This document shows positions 1 through 11,837 of a stretch of 64,000 nucleotides of DNA, piece by piece. Below the pieces are notes generated by a model, which searched no databases, was not told the DNA's origin, and saw only the letters and a list, made by a program, of their open reading frames with translations. Numbering within the stretch: position 1 is the first letter of the stretch; every line of letters starts with the position of its first letter. Position numbers and translations under genes: made by a program. Location: NCBI GenBank assembly GCA_027186245.1, contig CP114498.1:4037501-4101500 (forward strand), in the 5' to 3' direction. Source of the DNA: Coriaria nepalensis (Eukaryota; Streptophyta; Magnoliopsida; Cucurbitales; Coriariaceae).

Positions 1-1
1 C

Positions 2-85
2 CAAAACGCCAGAAAATCTAATAAGCTGGTTAGCAAATGTGAAAAGATTGATCTTCATCAGTTCAGCGCATTTATTCCTGATCCG
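2..85 (+). CDS. possible exon tail of a gene extending left of the window
   Basis: One frame is open for 28 codons from the window edge to a good splice donor (CCG followed by GTAAGC at 86-91). The peptide includes NKLVSKCEKIDLHQFSAF. I do not recognise the family. The other two frames are closed or give unlikely peptides. No further exon of such a gene is apparent to the right, so it may be a chance ORF next to a GT. Confidence 0.25.
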
Positions 86-571
86 GTAAGCAAATTTACT
101 GTTTCACCCTTCGTGTTAATTTGTAAAGATATTTATTTTATTAAAAAAAATGAAATAAAGGATGTTTATTAGCAAATTACTCATTTTAAAGATAATGACT
201 CTTATCATTTTGTTTTTTTGGCCAAAATGAGAGTAAATCATGCCTAAACCCATCTACTACTTCAGTATTAATTGTTAGAATCTATTTATAAATTCTACTT
301 TTTTTTATTTAAAAAAAAAAATTGTTTGAAAGGAAAAATTACACTCTATTTATTATCTTAATAGAGAAAAAATAACAGAAAAAGTAAGAGCAGTATCAAT
401 AAAAATATATAAAATAAATATAGGAAGTGTTATTATGAAAAGTTGTAAGAATATGTGCTGCGCCATTATTTTTTATATATTATAAATATCCTTGTTTTTG
501 TAATTGGTTAATGAACAAGTGTCAAAACGAGAGCATTAAGAGGTTTGATTCAAAGGCGTATGGATAATTTT

Positions 572-614
572 TCTGGTAAGCCAAGAAAGTGACGCTTCTC
601 TGGTAAGCCAAGAA
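572..614. repeat. short direct repeat, period 27
   Basis: The 16-base word TCTGGTAAGCCAAGAA occurs at 572-587 and again at 599-614, just upstream of the hairpin at 654-717. It is non-coding and its role is unknown. Confidence 0.6.
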
Positions 615-653
615 GAATGAATCATGTTTTTTATTTTTTTTATTTTTTTTTTT

Positions 654-717
654 AAGCTTTGCCTTTTATTTTTCACCAAACAAAAGGCACACCGGTGAAA
701 AATATAAGGCAAAGCTT
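654..717. repeat. near-perfect 24-bp inverted repeat followed by AAATT pentanucleotide array
   Basis: The left arm 654-677 (AAGCTTTGCC...TTCACC) and the right arm 694-717 are reverse complements with one mismatch in 24, separated by a 16-base loop. From about 718 to 755 follows a tandem array of AAATT units. This could be a small foldback element or the end of a MITE. No target-site duplication could be defined. Confidence 0.7.
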
Positions 718-759
718 TAAATTAAATTAAATTAAATTAAATTAAATTAAATTAAAATG

Positions 760-3700
760 CCCCATTACCTATATTCCTTTCCGGTTGCGTCCCACCAGAC
801 AATCCTCCTCCTTCCCCTTCAGAAAATTTAAGAGACGCCAGTGGCCCACTGTTCCTACATTGCTGTAAGAGGCCGTAACCTTTTCTCCATGCCACGTCAG
901 TTTCAAACCTACGTGTCAGCTTTGGAACTGGGGCCCCCTGTCAATCAACTCAAACCAATGACTCCATAAATTTTTGGACTTTGCCTTTGTCCTGTTTCTC
1001 CACATTATTGCGCCCTTTTTTTTTTGTTGTTGTTTTTTTTTTTTTTCTGAATTATTTGCTTGATTGGCATACAGACTACAGCAGGATGAAGGAATGATTT
1101 AACTGCGGCATAGGACATACGATGATGATGGTAATGCATTTCGTTTTTCGTTTTTGAAAAATATATTTGTTAATAATAATCATAGGAAAATATTTTATAG
1201 TTGGAAAAAAAAAATTTTAATTTTTTTTATTTAATTTTTTTTTGTTTTTACTTATTATTATTTTTCATTTTTACATTAGAAAATAATACTAAACGGGTTT
1301 GTCGGGTAGCGCAAAATAATTTTTCATTTTCTAAAAAGATGAAAATTGATTTATAAGGTAATATATATATATATATATATAACCCAAAAATAAGTAGAAA
1401 TTATAAAGTCCCACAAAATTCTGCTGCCAAAAGGCATTTATATATAATCAGTTTCTAAACTTAGTTGGAAAATAGGTTAATATAGGGACGATAACATGGA
1501 CACATGTAGAAGAGAAGACAAGGAGACAGGGAGTTGAAAGAAGCAATGAGGTTTGGTTTCTTGATAGACATGGCTACGAGCAGTATTTCCAGGTTGTCAA
1601 GAGATACATGCAAAATGTGGCCCATTTCGTAGGTCAATATATCATCAATACATCATCTATATCTCTTACAATTTACAAACAGCCTCTCAATCTTAGAAAT
1701 AAGGGGACCCGCTTCTCTCATGTCTTGTTTTCATCAATACATTTTTTTTTCTTTTTTTTTTTTTTTCTCAAAACGTTCCAGCAAATTACAGACCATATAT
1801 ATATATATATATATATATATACGATTTAAATTGAATTGAATGTGTCAAATTTTCCAAAGCTCAATTTTTAGTATATGTTTTTAAAGATACTATACATATG
1901 ATCCAACTCCTGTTCATTTGATTGGATCAGTGCACTGTTAAAATGTATAGTGTACCAAACTTTAGAATATATGTATGTATACATATGTGTTGTACAATGG
2001 AAGGCCAAGGGACTTATCCCAGTATAGTATTTAGGTTGCCAATGCCTCGAAGCAGTGATTTTCATCCCTTACAAGATAGATCCTCGAAAAGCTGCATTTG
2101 GAATCTTAAGTGTGATAGAGAAGAGTTTAATCCTAATACAATATAATATTATAAGGAATTCCCTCTTTTTTTTTTCTTTTTATATATATAAGGAAGTATG
2201 TCACATCATTTATATGTGTTACTATTCATATAAGGCCACATGTGATTCCGACCATGTAAATTATTATAGTTGACTTTCCCACAATTTTTGGAAAACGAAG
2301 TCGTAGCATACAAAAATGAGGTCGGAGTGTCCGCACATCTCACATACCTATTTGTGCCTGTATAATAATGGATCGTTTGATACCGATCGAATGATCTTAA
2401 ATAATACATAATCGACCTCTACAAAAATATGCCGGCAAAAGAAAGAGAAATTAATATGCTCCCTTTTTTTTTAGGATAAATGTTTACTAGATTTAATCTA
2501 AACTATTAGGTAAGTTAATTTGATATCCAAGAATTTATTTATTTATTTATTATTATTATTATTTTTTAAATTAGTATAGTCAATAATCACATTTTAATAG
2601 AAGTCAAAGCCTTGTGGCATAATCAGTAATTTTAATCACATTGAATGTTCTAAAAGGAGGCCTGACTAATGCTGTTTAGTTTCTAAACCAAATGATTAAA
2701 ATAGCTAACGATGGAATCTTAATATATACTATTAAAATTCTGAAAGCTCATCCTATACTATACAATATGATAATTTTTATTAAAATTTTATAGTTAGTTA
2801 AAGAATAAAATTAAAAAAAAGAACATCTTTTAAATTGAAAATTTTCATATCGGTATATAATAGAATCTACATGTAAGTTTTGTATTAGGATTAATGCATA
2901 TTATACTCACTGAATTTTACACTGATTAGTAGCTCTCATTAAAATACAATTTTTAAAAAATAAAATAAATAAGAAAATCGTTGAGAATCACAGGAAGATC
3001 TCATTTTGCTTACTTGTGATTCATATAAACTAAACTAAATAACAAATATTACATATTATATTGTGTTTAGTGGGAAACGCTCCCATTATCTAAGACATGT
3101 TTGGATCCAAGGGACCAACATGTGACGTAAAGTCCTAAAAATCCTTTCCTTAAATTTAAAAAATAAATAAATAGAAAAACCAGTTGGATTAGGTTGTTCT
3201 GTGCTTGTTCTTATCTATTTCATCTTTTGCCAGCATTACTGTCTTATTAGCTACTACCATGTATTACATAAACCTATTAACCCACTGATCAAACTTTGTT
3301 AATTAGATTAAGCTTAGAATAAGTTTCTGCAAAAAGCTGAGAGGGCTTTCTAAGGGATGCACGTGTTTTAGGTATAAGAGCTCATTTGCTTTGCTTGAAC
3401 TGCTCAATGAAGCTAATCAAATTTAGGGTCAATAATCATAAATTAATGCACCTTTGATTAATCCTCTTTTCTGGGTGTTATGCTAACTACTTTTATTTCT
3501 CTTCATAATTAAATAATAATAATAATAATAGTAAATAAATAAATATATTTATTTATCTTTGGATAGGGATCTCAACTTAGCATATGTATTGCTTTTGTTT
3601 TTCATAGCAGCAAGTTATACTCAAAAAAGGTATTTAGTGATATATTTTTTAATTCAAGGAAATATACAACGTAAAAACAGTTTCTCAAAGTCAACTGCAT

Positions 3701-5300
3701 GCTTTGTAAGGGAAATTTAAGAGAGACACAAATGATAATAATTTTATTTTAGAGTTTTATATAATAGTTAGTGTAATACGTGATATTGATATTTGTGGTA
3801 TAGTTAATATATTTACGGTAAATTGAATTTATTTAAAACTTTCTTTGAAAAGTTTATAGTAAAAAAAAAATTAATCACTTGAACCGAATTGACCAATCTT
3901 AAATAATATATATATCAATTAGATAATTAATATATGTAAATGATTAAGATTTTTACAATAAATTTTATTTTTTTATATTTTAAAAATCAATTTTCATAAT
4001 GATGACAAAAAATTGATATTAAGAAATAAAAAATCGGTTTTTGAGTATTAGACTTATTTGGTTCATGTTGATAAAAAAAAAATCAAATTTTCACTAATAT
4101 AAATGCAAAATTTATTTTTTGAAATGTAAAAAATCATAATGCATGATTTTTGTAGTTTTTATTTTCACATTTTTTTCCAAATTTTTTCAAAAAATATTTT
4201 TTAAAAAAAATATTGACACAAAAACACTTATCAAACAAACTTATTCCTTTCTCAAAACCAATTTTCATGTTTCAAAATGAAAAAAAAAAAACAAAAATTA
4301 TTTAAGAAAAACGTTACCATAATTCAAAAACCTTTTTGAAAAACGTTATCTCTATGGATCCAACCAATTGGTGGGAGCTAATCATCATCAAACCCTAGAT
4401 GAGGATGATCTAAGAAGGGTCATACAATTATTGGGAAACAACACTAACATGTGCAAATACTACAAAAAGTCTGTAACGAGCTGGAGCCACTGGCATCAGA
4501 AATGCTTCGAACTTGTATCTCAAATTTCTTTCCCTTTCTTCCTTCTTTTTTTCTTTTTTTTTTTTTTTTTCTTTTTCCTCTTGTTATCTTTTAAATTATA
4601 TGATATCGACGCCCATCCATTTGCTCAGCCTTTGCCAAAGTCCCTTTTTTAAGATCGTTGATAATTACAATCATAAATAATTAAAGAAAAATCCTTTTTC
4701 CTTCTACGTATACGTATACATATATACATATATTCATTAGATATTGTAAATACATGAAAATGAAGGAATTAATTAAAAAAAAAAAAAAAAGAATTCCTGA
4801 GACCAACGTTTCGATTGTAACAATTTCTCAGTGTGATTGATGTAATACGGGATAAAAGTTTGAAAGCAATAAGGAAGGGTAAGATTCTAGATAGAAAGAT
4901 AGATACCATGGCATGCAATGGTGTCATGTTTTGACCATAACGACACTATTGATTGCGTCCTCCGGGTATGTTCTGCATTCTGATCAAAAGCCCAGATCAG
5001 TTTCTGTACCACAAAAAAAAAAAAAAAAAGAAGATATATATACATATATATATCGAAAACAAAACGCCATGAATGATCGTCATCAATTGCATGCTGTAAT
5101 TTTTTGTATTTTCATTTTGGTATTCACATGGTAGAGCACATGGGCGAGTACGGCAGCCCAATAAGTCATCATAGTACCTGCTCATGCTGATTTAGTTCTG
5201 GCTCTAAATTTCTTTCTTTCTTCTTCCCTTTCCCTTTCCCTTTATGCTCATCCTTTCCCGTTTTGGAAATTTTCTCACCTTTTTTCCTTTCCATTGAATG
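760..5300. other. non-coding AT-rich intergenic DNA
   Basis: No credible exon, RNA gene or element coding region is visible. The stretch holds poly-T tracts (for example 1015-1050, 1740-1770, 4545-4575), TA dinucleotide runs near 1362-1380 and 1794-1820, and scattered trinucleotide runs. Short ORFs here are low-complexity and not believed. Confidence 0.6.
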
Positions 5301-5323
5301 TCTAAAATCTAAATCTAAATATA

Positions 5324-5651
5324 TTGCTCTGTTGAAATTTCTGGCCTACTCCTCACAGCTTACATGCACCCACTTCTGTACAAAGTTGTACCAGCTTATA
5401 ATTTCAAAGTATGTTTTATTTATTATTATTATTATTTTCTTTTTTATGGATTTAAAAGATGAGAGTGAATTCGGTCTTTATCCGTACTTGCTCTGTTGAA
5501 ATTTCTGGCCTACTCCTCACAGCTTACATGCACCCACTTCTGTACAAAGTTGTACCAGCTTATAATTTCAAAGTATGTTTTATTTATTATTATTATTATT
5601 TTCTTTTTTATGGATTTAAAAGATGAGAGTGAATTCGGTCTTTATCCATAC
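5324..5651. repeat. 164-bp tandem duplication
   Basis: Positions 5324-5487 and 5488-5651 are two abutting copies of the same 164 bp. By eye they differ at one base near the 3' end (GTAC against ATAC). The duplicated unit includes the left target-site duplication and terminal bases of the Mutator-type element that starts at 5625, so duplication followed that insertion. Confidence 0.9.
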
Positions 5652-6439
5652 CCTTTATGTCTGTCAATATAATAATATTTCAACTATTCATTTCGATCAA
5701 AGGATCAGGGAAGTATCACATGACAAGAAAAATTAAATACCTGATTCGATTAAAATACAACTAATTAATGAGTCATATTTGACCCATTTCTCTCTTCCAT
5801 TTTTTTCACAGTTGTGACTCTCACTCTCTTCTCTTTTCTCTTAATGTTGATGATGACTAGTAACATTCAAACCTTTTAGTTGATCTGGGTCGGTGAGTTT
5901 AAATCCAGAAATTGAAGAGATAGCGATTAAGGAATTTTTTTTATTTACACTATTTACCGACCACCACTATAAATCTTAGTATGAAATCTAGAGATCGATA
6001 TTCAGTCTATAGATTGGAAACTCAGATCGAGTTCTCGGTCTGGACCGAAAATTAAATCGAGTTCTCGGTGTTAACTCAAATGGAGAGGACTTGCAAAATG
6101 ATCTTGAAACGTTTGATTCAATATTCGTTCGCCGCCAGCAAAGACGACGACTCAACCATGGAAGATGGTGGAGTGAAATCGATGGCGTAATGCCTAATGT
6201 TGGCTGTCATCAACATTTAGAGAAAAGTGGAGAGAGGGGTCAAATCTGTAAAGAAAATGTGAGAGAGATATGACACATAAATAAGCCGTATTTGGAATTG
6301 TATAATATGAGTTAGATACCCAATTTTTATTTTAAATTTTTGATGTGGCACTTCCCTGATCCTTAGATTGAAATGAATGGCTAAGATGTTGTTATAGGGA
6401 TAGACATGGAGATAGCATACAAAGACTAAATCTACTCTC
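5625..6439. mobile_element. non-autonomous Mutator-type (MULE) element with long terminal inverted repeats
   Basis: The left end (GAGAGTGAATTCGGTCTTTA) and the reverse complement of the right end (GAGAGTAGATTTAGTCTTTG) are related, and similarity continues inward for over 100 bp. It is strongest between 5683-5721 and 6340-6378, around the shared core AAGGATCAGGGAAGT. The element is flanked by 9-bp direct repeats, TTAAAAGAT (5616-5624) and TTAAGAGAT (6440-6448), differing at one base. A 9-bp duplication and long TIRs are typical of Mutator elements. The interior (about 5870-6290) is more GC-rich than its surroundings and may be captured host sequence, but I recognise no gene in it. Confidence 0.7.
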
Positions 6440-6448
6440 TTAAGAGAT

Positions 6449-6775
6449 GGGTTTGAATTGGGATTGGCTAGAGCTATCAAAACAGGCTGCCTGATCTGGC
6501 TCCACCATTTTTAAATAAATAATAATAATAATAATAAACAAAAATAAATAAATAAACGTTTGGCCAAATAAATACTTTATTGTATATTATTAAATAATAT
6601 ATAGATGATTAAACCATTCTGGCTCAACCATCATAGTTCCGTCAAAATAATCTCCCGGCCTTAAGGAGGAAAAAAATACTTTACAATAAAGCCTTAAATA
6701 AAGAAAAATAAATAAATAATAAAATTTTGTTAATAAACTATAAACTATAATCTATTATCTATTTATTAATAGTGG
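6449..6775. other. non-coding, AT-rich
   Basis: Short AATA/AAAT runs only. No feature is supported. Confidence 0.5.
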
Positions 6776-6779
6776 TTGG

Positions 6780-7090
6780 TCATTGGTGGACTGCAGAATT
6801 GCTTCCCGCTTCAAAAGTTTCTTCATCTAAGAACATATTATGGAAATATGGAACCAAATCTTCATAATGAGTTGTATGTTGATCTTGAAGAGCTGCATGC
6901 TCCCAATCTCTTATGCATAATAATTCTTCAACCAATTATGGTTTTAACGAAGTCCTCCTATCTTCAATAACTCTCCCACCTATGTTGAATGTTGATTTGG
7001 AAGAAATCGTTGAGACATGAACAATTAAAACATCTCGTACAAATCGTGCTAATATAGGAAATCATGTAGAATATTTCTTTCATCAATGGA
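6780..7090 (-). pseudogene. hAT transposase C-terminal dimerisation domain relic
   Basis: On the minus strand, about 7062-6940 reads FPILARFVRDVLIVHVSTIS, then a stretch containing SKSTF and GGRVIEDRRTSLKP. After a one-base shift it continues LVEELLCIRDWEHAAL. This order matches the conserved C-terminal hAT (Ac-type) block, whose family pattern is roughly PVLSxxARDVLxIPxSTVASEsxFSxGGRVL, RSSL, VExLICtxdW. It is broken by a frameshift and a stop, and the catalytic N-terminal portion was not found. Together with the hAT-like repeats at 7350-7826 and 9306-9910, it suggests a decayed autonomous hAT element here. Confidence 0.65.
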
Positions 7091-7349
7091 AAAGGCATAA
7101 GGATTTTAAATCATTTGCACAAGAATCAAGAAAATGGGAAATTGGTTTCGAGGAATTTTTGGAGTTCCATCCTAGTGAAACTGGAACGGGAATCGGAAAG
7201 GGAACCAGACCGCTAACAAAATTCCAACTTTTCCTCTTCGGTCAACTCTCTTGTTTTAGTGTTTGTTGCCACAAGTAGAAAAACCAAACACTTCATATAA
7301 CTTGTTAGTAGCGTTAGTGATAGTGAAAAAAATAATCACTATTACTATT

Positions 7350-7826
7350 AGGCTATAAATGTGTTATGCCTGCCAGTAGGCCGTTTCGGCCCATGTGTCG
7401 TTTTATCTTGTGGGCCCGTTTTGACCAGTAGGCTCGAAGGTTTACTTTTTTTGTAAAAAATTAATTTTAAATAAAAGAAGAGTTTTAAAGTAATTAGTAA
7501 AATACTAATACTATAATACATGTTTTGTATATTGTTAATCATTCATAATAGTTATTATTTAGTAAATTAGAAATTAGTACAATTAATAATTAAATTTATA
7601 AATAAAGTATAATACATATTATTTGGGCAAACAATATCTTGCATTAATCGAAAAGTTTTTAACATACAAAATGATTTTTTTTTTAAAATACCTTTAAGAT
7701 TAGGAGGCGCTTTTGCGCCCGTGCCTCCGACAGGCCCAAAAGGGCTGTGCCGTGCTCTGGGCTGGTACGAAAAATTTGTGTCGTGTCGTGCCGACCCATG
7801 TGTCCGCATAGTTAGGCACGACACGA
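7350..7826. repeat. hAT-like repeat, copy 1 (truncated)
   Basis: This stretch is related over its whole length to 9391-9871. Shared landmarks are a GGCCC-rich start, AAATTAATTTTAAATAAAAG, a block ending AACATACAAAATGA, and a GC-rich end with repeated GCACGACACGAC-like motifs. Such GC-rich subterminal motifs occur in plant hAT elements. The terminal inverted repeat seen in copy 2 is missing here because the adjoining LTR-like sequence starts at about 7830. Confidence 0.6.
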
Positions 7827-7829
7827 CTT

Positions 7830-9074
7830 TACTAATTTTCCTTTATAGTCAAGCTAAAAGTCAAATTACCATTTTGCCCCTAAAATGATTTTGGTCCGCT
7901 TTTCCTTTGTCTCTGACAAAACTTTAATTGTGTTACTCTAAACCTTATGTGTGTAACCGGTTAGGTTCTACGTCATACTGGTAAGAGGATTTCATAAATA
8001 CCTTTATGATTTTATTTAATTCTAAATTAAATTCATTTATTTAATATAATATTTTAAATTAAATATTTAACTTAATGGTCTCATGATTAATTAACTTTAA
8101 AACCTCTTGGTCAAGAGATTGACTTTCAATAAAGTGTCAAAACTATCCGAGATATGAGAAGTACCATCTTTCGAAAGAAGTTGTTGTGACTATTGTATAC
8201 TTATAATAACAATCATTTCATCTCGTTAATATCTTGATTCGTCTTAGAACATGGTTTAACTATTAAATCTAATAGATAAATCATAAGAAATATTTTACTT
8301 TTATTAAATATCGACAATTAATTTACAGAAACTCATTTCAAACCATATTACATTGCAAAGATTCATTGTTCAATAAAGTATATAATCCACATAACCTTAT
8401 TCAAAATACAGAAGCGATGGATTCCCTCTTAACCACTCATAATCTTTATCACACAGTACTTCATATCCAATGGTTTACTATGTGTTTACCCATGGCTAGG
8501 GTTAATTGAATGATGTCAAAGTATGAAGTCTGGTACTCAAAGAAGTCATTGTGTCTCAGGTCAGACAATCACATGTAAAACATGCATTAGTTAATTCTCA
8601 TTAATAGTCAGTATTAATTACCATTGATAATTATTTAAATATAATGTTTAGCACATTTAGCTCAACTAAGTGTCCACACAATCATCATAATGTTCAATTA
8701 ACACTACTTCCTGTGAGATAGGCCACCCTAACAATTAGATGATGAATTATATGATTGTCTATCCAGATCAATCGATGTCAATTCTCGAGATCTTATGACA
8801 ATGAACCACCAAATATCTTAAGAGTTTTTAGCGACTCGAGTCTCTACTAGCAAAAGCTCTATCATAGTCTCTAGAGTGCATAACTGAAAACACTAGACTT
8901 TATCATGATATACATTTATAGAACATATAATATTAATCAACATAATCAATAATAACTGACTTTCATTAATAATAGTAAATGAAGTCTTACTAATATCTAT
9001 ACAAAGATAGTATTACATAAAGTATTTACCCCATGGAGTCAAAATCTGATTGGTTTTATGGGCACACACTTTCA
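7830..9074 (-). mobile_element. truncated large LTR (minus orientation), copy 1
   Basis: The sequence from about 7930 to 9074 is a diverged relative of about 45480-46622. Shared segments include the region around CGGTTAGGTT, AGGATTTCATAA, ATAACAATCATT, and CATGGTTTAACTATTAAA. Both copies end on the same TGAAAGTGT (read on the minus strand), a plausible LTR 5' end. The second copy is adjacent to a tRNA-Met-type primer-binding site, which identifies the family as an LTR. The 3' part of the LTR (about 0.8 kb relative to copy 2) is missing here. The MULE relic abuts its 5' end. Confidence 0.6.
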
Positions 9075-10310
9075 GAGAGAGCATTAGGCATATGAGAGGT
9101 AAGTACTATACCCATAAAGTAGTCATTCGAGATCATGAGTAAACTATGATCGACTTCGTTGTTTTGACTAATACCACGTTCTTCCATCGTTCTTTCATCA
9201 TCATCATCATCCTCATCCACATCCACATCGACACCCACATTTAGACTGTCATCTTTATATATGTGACTAATATCATCATAATTTCTAAAAATCAAATTTT
9301 CATCATCGTGCCGGTACAGCCCAACACGGCACGGCTTGAGCACGACACAGATTGTGTTGTGTCGTGCCCGACATGGTATAGATACAGTAATGAGCCATAA
9401 ATGAGTCGTGCCGGCGAGTGAGCTGTTTTGGCCCATGTGCCTATTTTGGCTTGTGGACCCGTTTTGACCAGTGAGCTCGAAGGTTTGCTTTTTTTTAAAA
9501 AAAAAAAAAAAATTAATTTTAAATAAAAGAAGAGTTTTAAAGTGATTAGTAAAATACTAATAGTATAATACATGTTTTGTATATTGTTAATCGTTCAAAT
9601 ATTTATTATTTAGTATATTAGAAATTAGTACCATTAATAATTAAAATTATAAATAAACTATAATAAATATTATTTGAGCAAACAAGATCTTGCATTAATC
9701 AAAAGGTTTTTAACATACAAAATGATCTCTGAAAAAAAAAACCTCTAAGATTAGGAGGCGTTTTTGGGCCCGTGCCTTGAACAGGCCCAAAAGGGTCATG
9801 CCGTGCTCCGGGCCAGTACGGGAAATTCGTGTCGTACCGTACTGGCCCACATGTTCGCATAGTTAGGAACGACATGACCCGACACTCGTGCCGTGTCGGC
9901 CATACCCATTTTTTCATCTCTACTAAGAGCAAGTACTCTAGTGGATCTAAGATTCTCATGAGCATTACTAAAACCATATACTTTAGTGGGTACAACAACC
10001 CTAGAGATATTACCAATATCACAAGCTTCAGTGAATCTAACATTCTCATGAAAATTGAAAGATTGGGTATTTGATTGAACTCTTGGACTCACGTATCATT
10101 TGTCTTCTTAGGAATCAACCCACGTATAATGGAGATCTACTTGGATCGAAATGCATGTGGACTAAGAACGGCTTCACGTTAAAGTCCTTTATAAAGATGA
10201 GACACTCATATAAAGGGGATGCTAACTTGTATGATAGTTCGAAACTAAATTTGTTTAGATCAACTTCGATAGATTCATAAACAACCTCCAACAGCTCATT
10301 ATAACTTATG
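9075..10310 (-). pseudogene. Mutator-type transposon protein N-terminal relic, split by a hAT-like element
   Basis: On the minus strand, 10310-10095 reads SYNELLEVVYESIEVDLNKF, then SYKLASP and VKPFLVHMHF. This resembles the N-terminal domain of plant MuDR-like proteins, which contains a YNELL..V...L.ID segment and a run of short beta-strand segments. After a stop and frame change it continues to SRDE at about 9911, where the hAT-like copy intervenes. It resumes at 9305 with ENLIFRNYDD and an acidic stretch VDVDVDEDDDDDE at about 9235-9190, common in these proteins. It stops being recognisable at the LTR boundary at 9075. The catalytic DDE domain is absent. The assignment rests on pattern memory. 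Confidence 0.55.
9306..9910. mobile_element. hAT-like element, copy 2, with 8-bp target-site duplication
   Basis: The element is bounded by the exact 8-bp direct repeat TTTTCATC at 9298-9305 and 9911-9918, the size expected for hAT insertion. The ends are GC-rich and loosely inverted: on the minus strand it begins AATGGGTATGGCCGACACGG, while its other end on the plus strand begins ATCGTGCCGGTACAGCCCAA. It lies inside the MULE relic. Removing it with one copy of the duplication makes the flanking frame continuous (SRDE to NLIF). The interior has no transposase and is related to copy 1 at 7350-7826. Confidence 0.7.
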
Positions 10311-10429
10311 TTAGTTTCAACAGTAGAACCTGTGATTACCGCTGAGTTCTTCGAACACCACTAGTACTTTAAGATGGTTTCATCCCTTTTTCATTCTTCA
10401 TCGAAATATACGCCTATAAACACATATGA

Positions 10430-11837
10430 CATATCTATTCTTGAAAAAGAAAGGTAATTTTAAATTAGTATCTTAATTATACTAATAAAAATATACAAAA
10501 AAATGGTCTGCCCAGACCCATTAATCTCAATGGTTCAAAAATAATGATTGTTGATATCTAGGAGTCAGTTAATTATGACCCGTTGATCTCAAATTGTCAG
10601 TTATTTTTGAACCGTTGATATCAAAAGGTCAGAAACATTCAGTGGGTCATAAACAACAAATCCTTTAAGCTCAACGAGTCAATTATTTTTCACCTATTGA
10701 TATCAACAGGTTAGAAACATTCAATAGGTTAAACATAGATTAGTTCTTTACATGGATGGAAATGAAAATTGGTATAAAATAATCTTAATATTGTCTTGTA
10801 ATTGATGAAAATGAAATTATCAAACTATATCTTTGTCATGATTTTGGAATAGGGAGATGAGTATTTTGTTGTCAAATTATGTTCTTCAAGAAAAACAAAG
10901 AAAGAAAGAGTTTCCACATTTCTTCAAACAAAGAGAGAGAAAGATGGGAACAAAGAACCCTAAAATTTTCCAAGAAACAATATAGGAAAAGAAATTTTTG
11001 TTTGGAGAAATGGCTTCATCTTTTTTTTTTTAATTGTTGTTTTGTTTTTTTTTAGCTTTTTATCTCTGGATGTGGAAACTCAACGATGAGTTCAATCTCC
11101 ATGATTGAAAGGGCAACCAGAAATGAATGAAAAAAGAAATAGAGAAAACAAATAAGACCTTTTTAATCCTTTTTTTTTATTTTTTTTTAATCTTTTATCT
11201 TCAGATAAAATTATGTTGTCCGATTCTCATTAAGGAAATTAGACGGTCAGATTTGATATAAGGATACCTTTGCAAGTTCGACTAATCACCAATAAAAAAA
11301 AAAGAGAAAAGAGAATAAGCAATAAAAGCATAAATATCAACATCCTCAAAAGCATAAAAGCATTTTCTTGTACAAGAAAATGATGCCAATTTGTTTACTG
11401 GATTTGTATTTATACCCCCACCTTACATTTTCAAATTAACGGATTTCGATTTCTTACAAACAAAATTTATGACTTCACTATATGTCATAAAGTCCACTGC
11501 CGCCAGCTCACGTCCGAAAAACATAATGAAAATGGTGTTTGGATGGATCAGCTAATTTTTACCAGATAACTATAATCACATAAATAGCTTTGAAATCAAG
11601 TTTACGACTAAAGATTTACAAAATTACAATTCTAGAGATAACCAACAAATTTTTCTTTTTTTTTTTTGGTTTGTTTTCCAAGGACTGAGGAGACAAACAG
11701 CTAAACCTACAAAACTTGTCTCCGATATATATCACTGTAAGAAAAGAATAATGGCATTCTAATGGCAATGATCCAAGTTAGGACCGTCATTCAATGACTC
11801 CAAAAAGTACCCTTTACATATATATCATCTTTGAACT
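10430..11837. other. non-coding; degenerate short repeats near 10.5-10.75 kb; 3' side of MSH6
   Basis: Between about 10505 and 10735 a loose motif (TTGATATCAA, then AGGTCAGAAACATTCA or close variants) recurs several times. The rest is AT-rich with oligo-T runs. The last 100-200 bp before 11838 are probably the MSH6 3' UTR. No gene is supported. Confidence 0.5.

Noticed and set aside
6091..6273. 60-codon plus-strand ORF with Arg-rich segment as a small gene
   Set aside because: It lies inside the Mutator-type element, has no recognisable homologue, and no flanking gene signals.
9056..9436. 126-codon minus-strand ORF taken as a stand-alone gene
   Set aside because: It crosses the hAT-like element boundary at 9305 and runs into the LTR. 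Only the part at 9075-9305 belongs to the MULE relic, and the rest is repeat sequence read through by chance.
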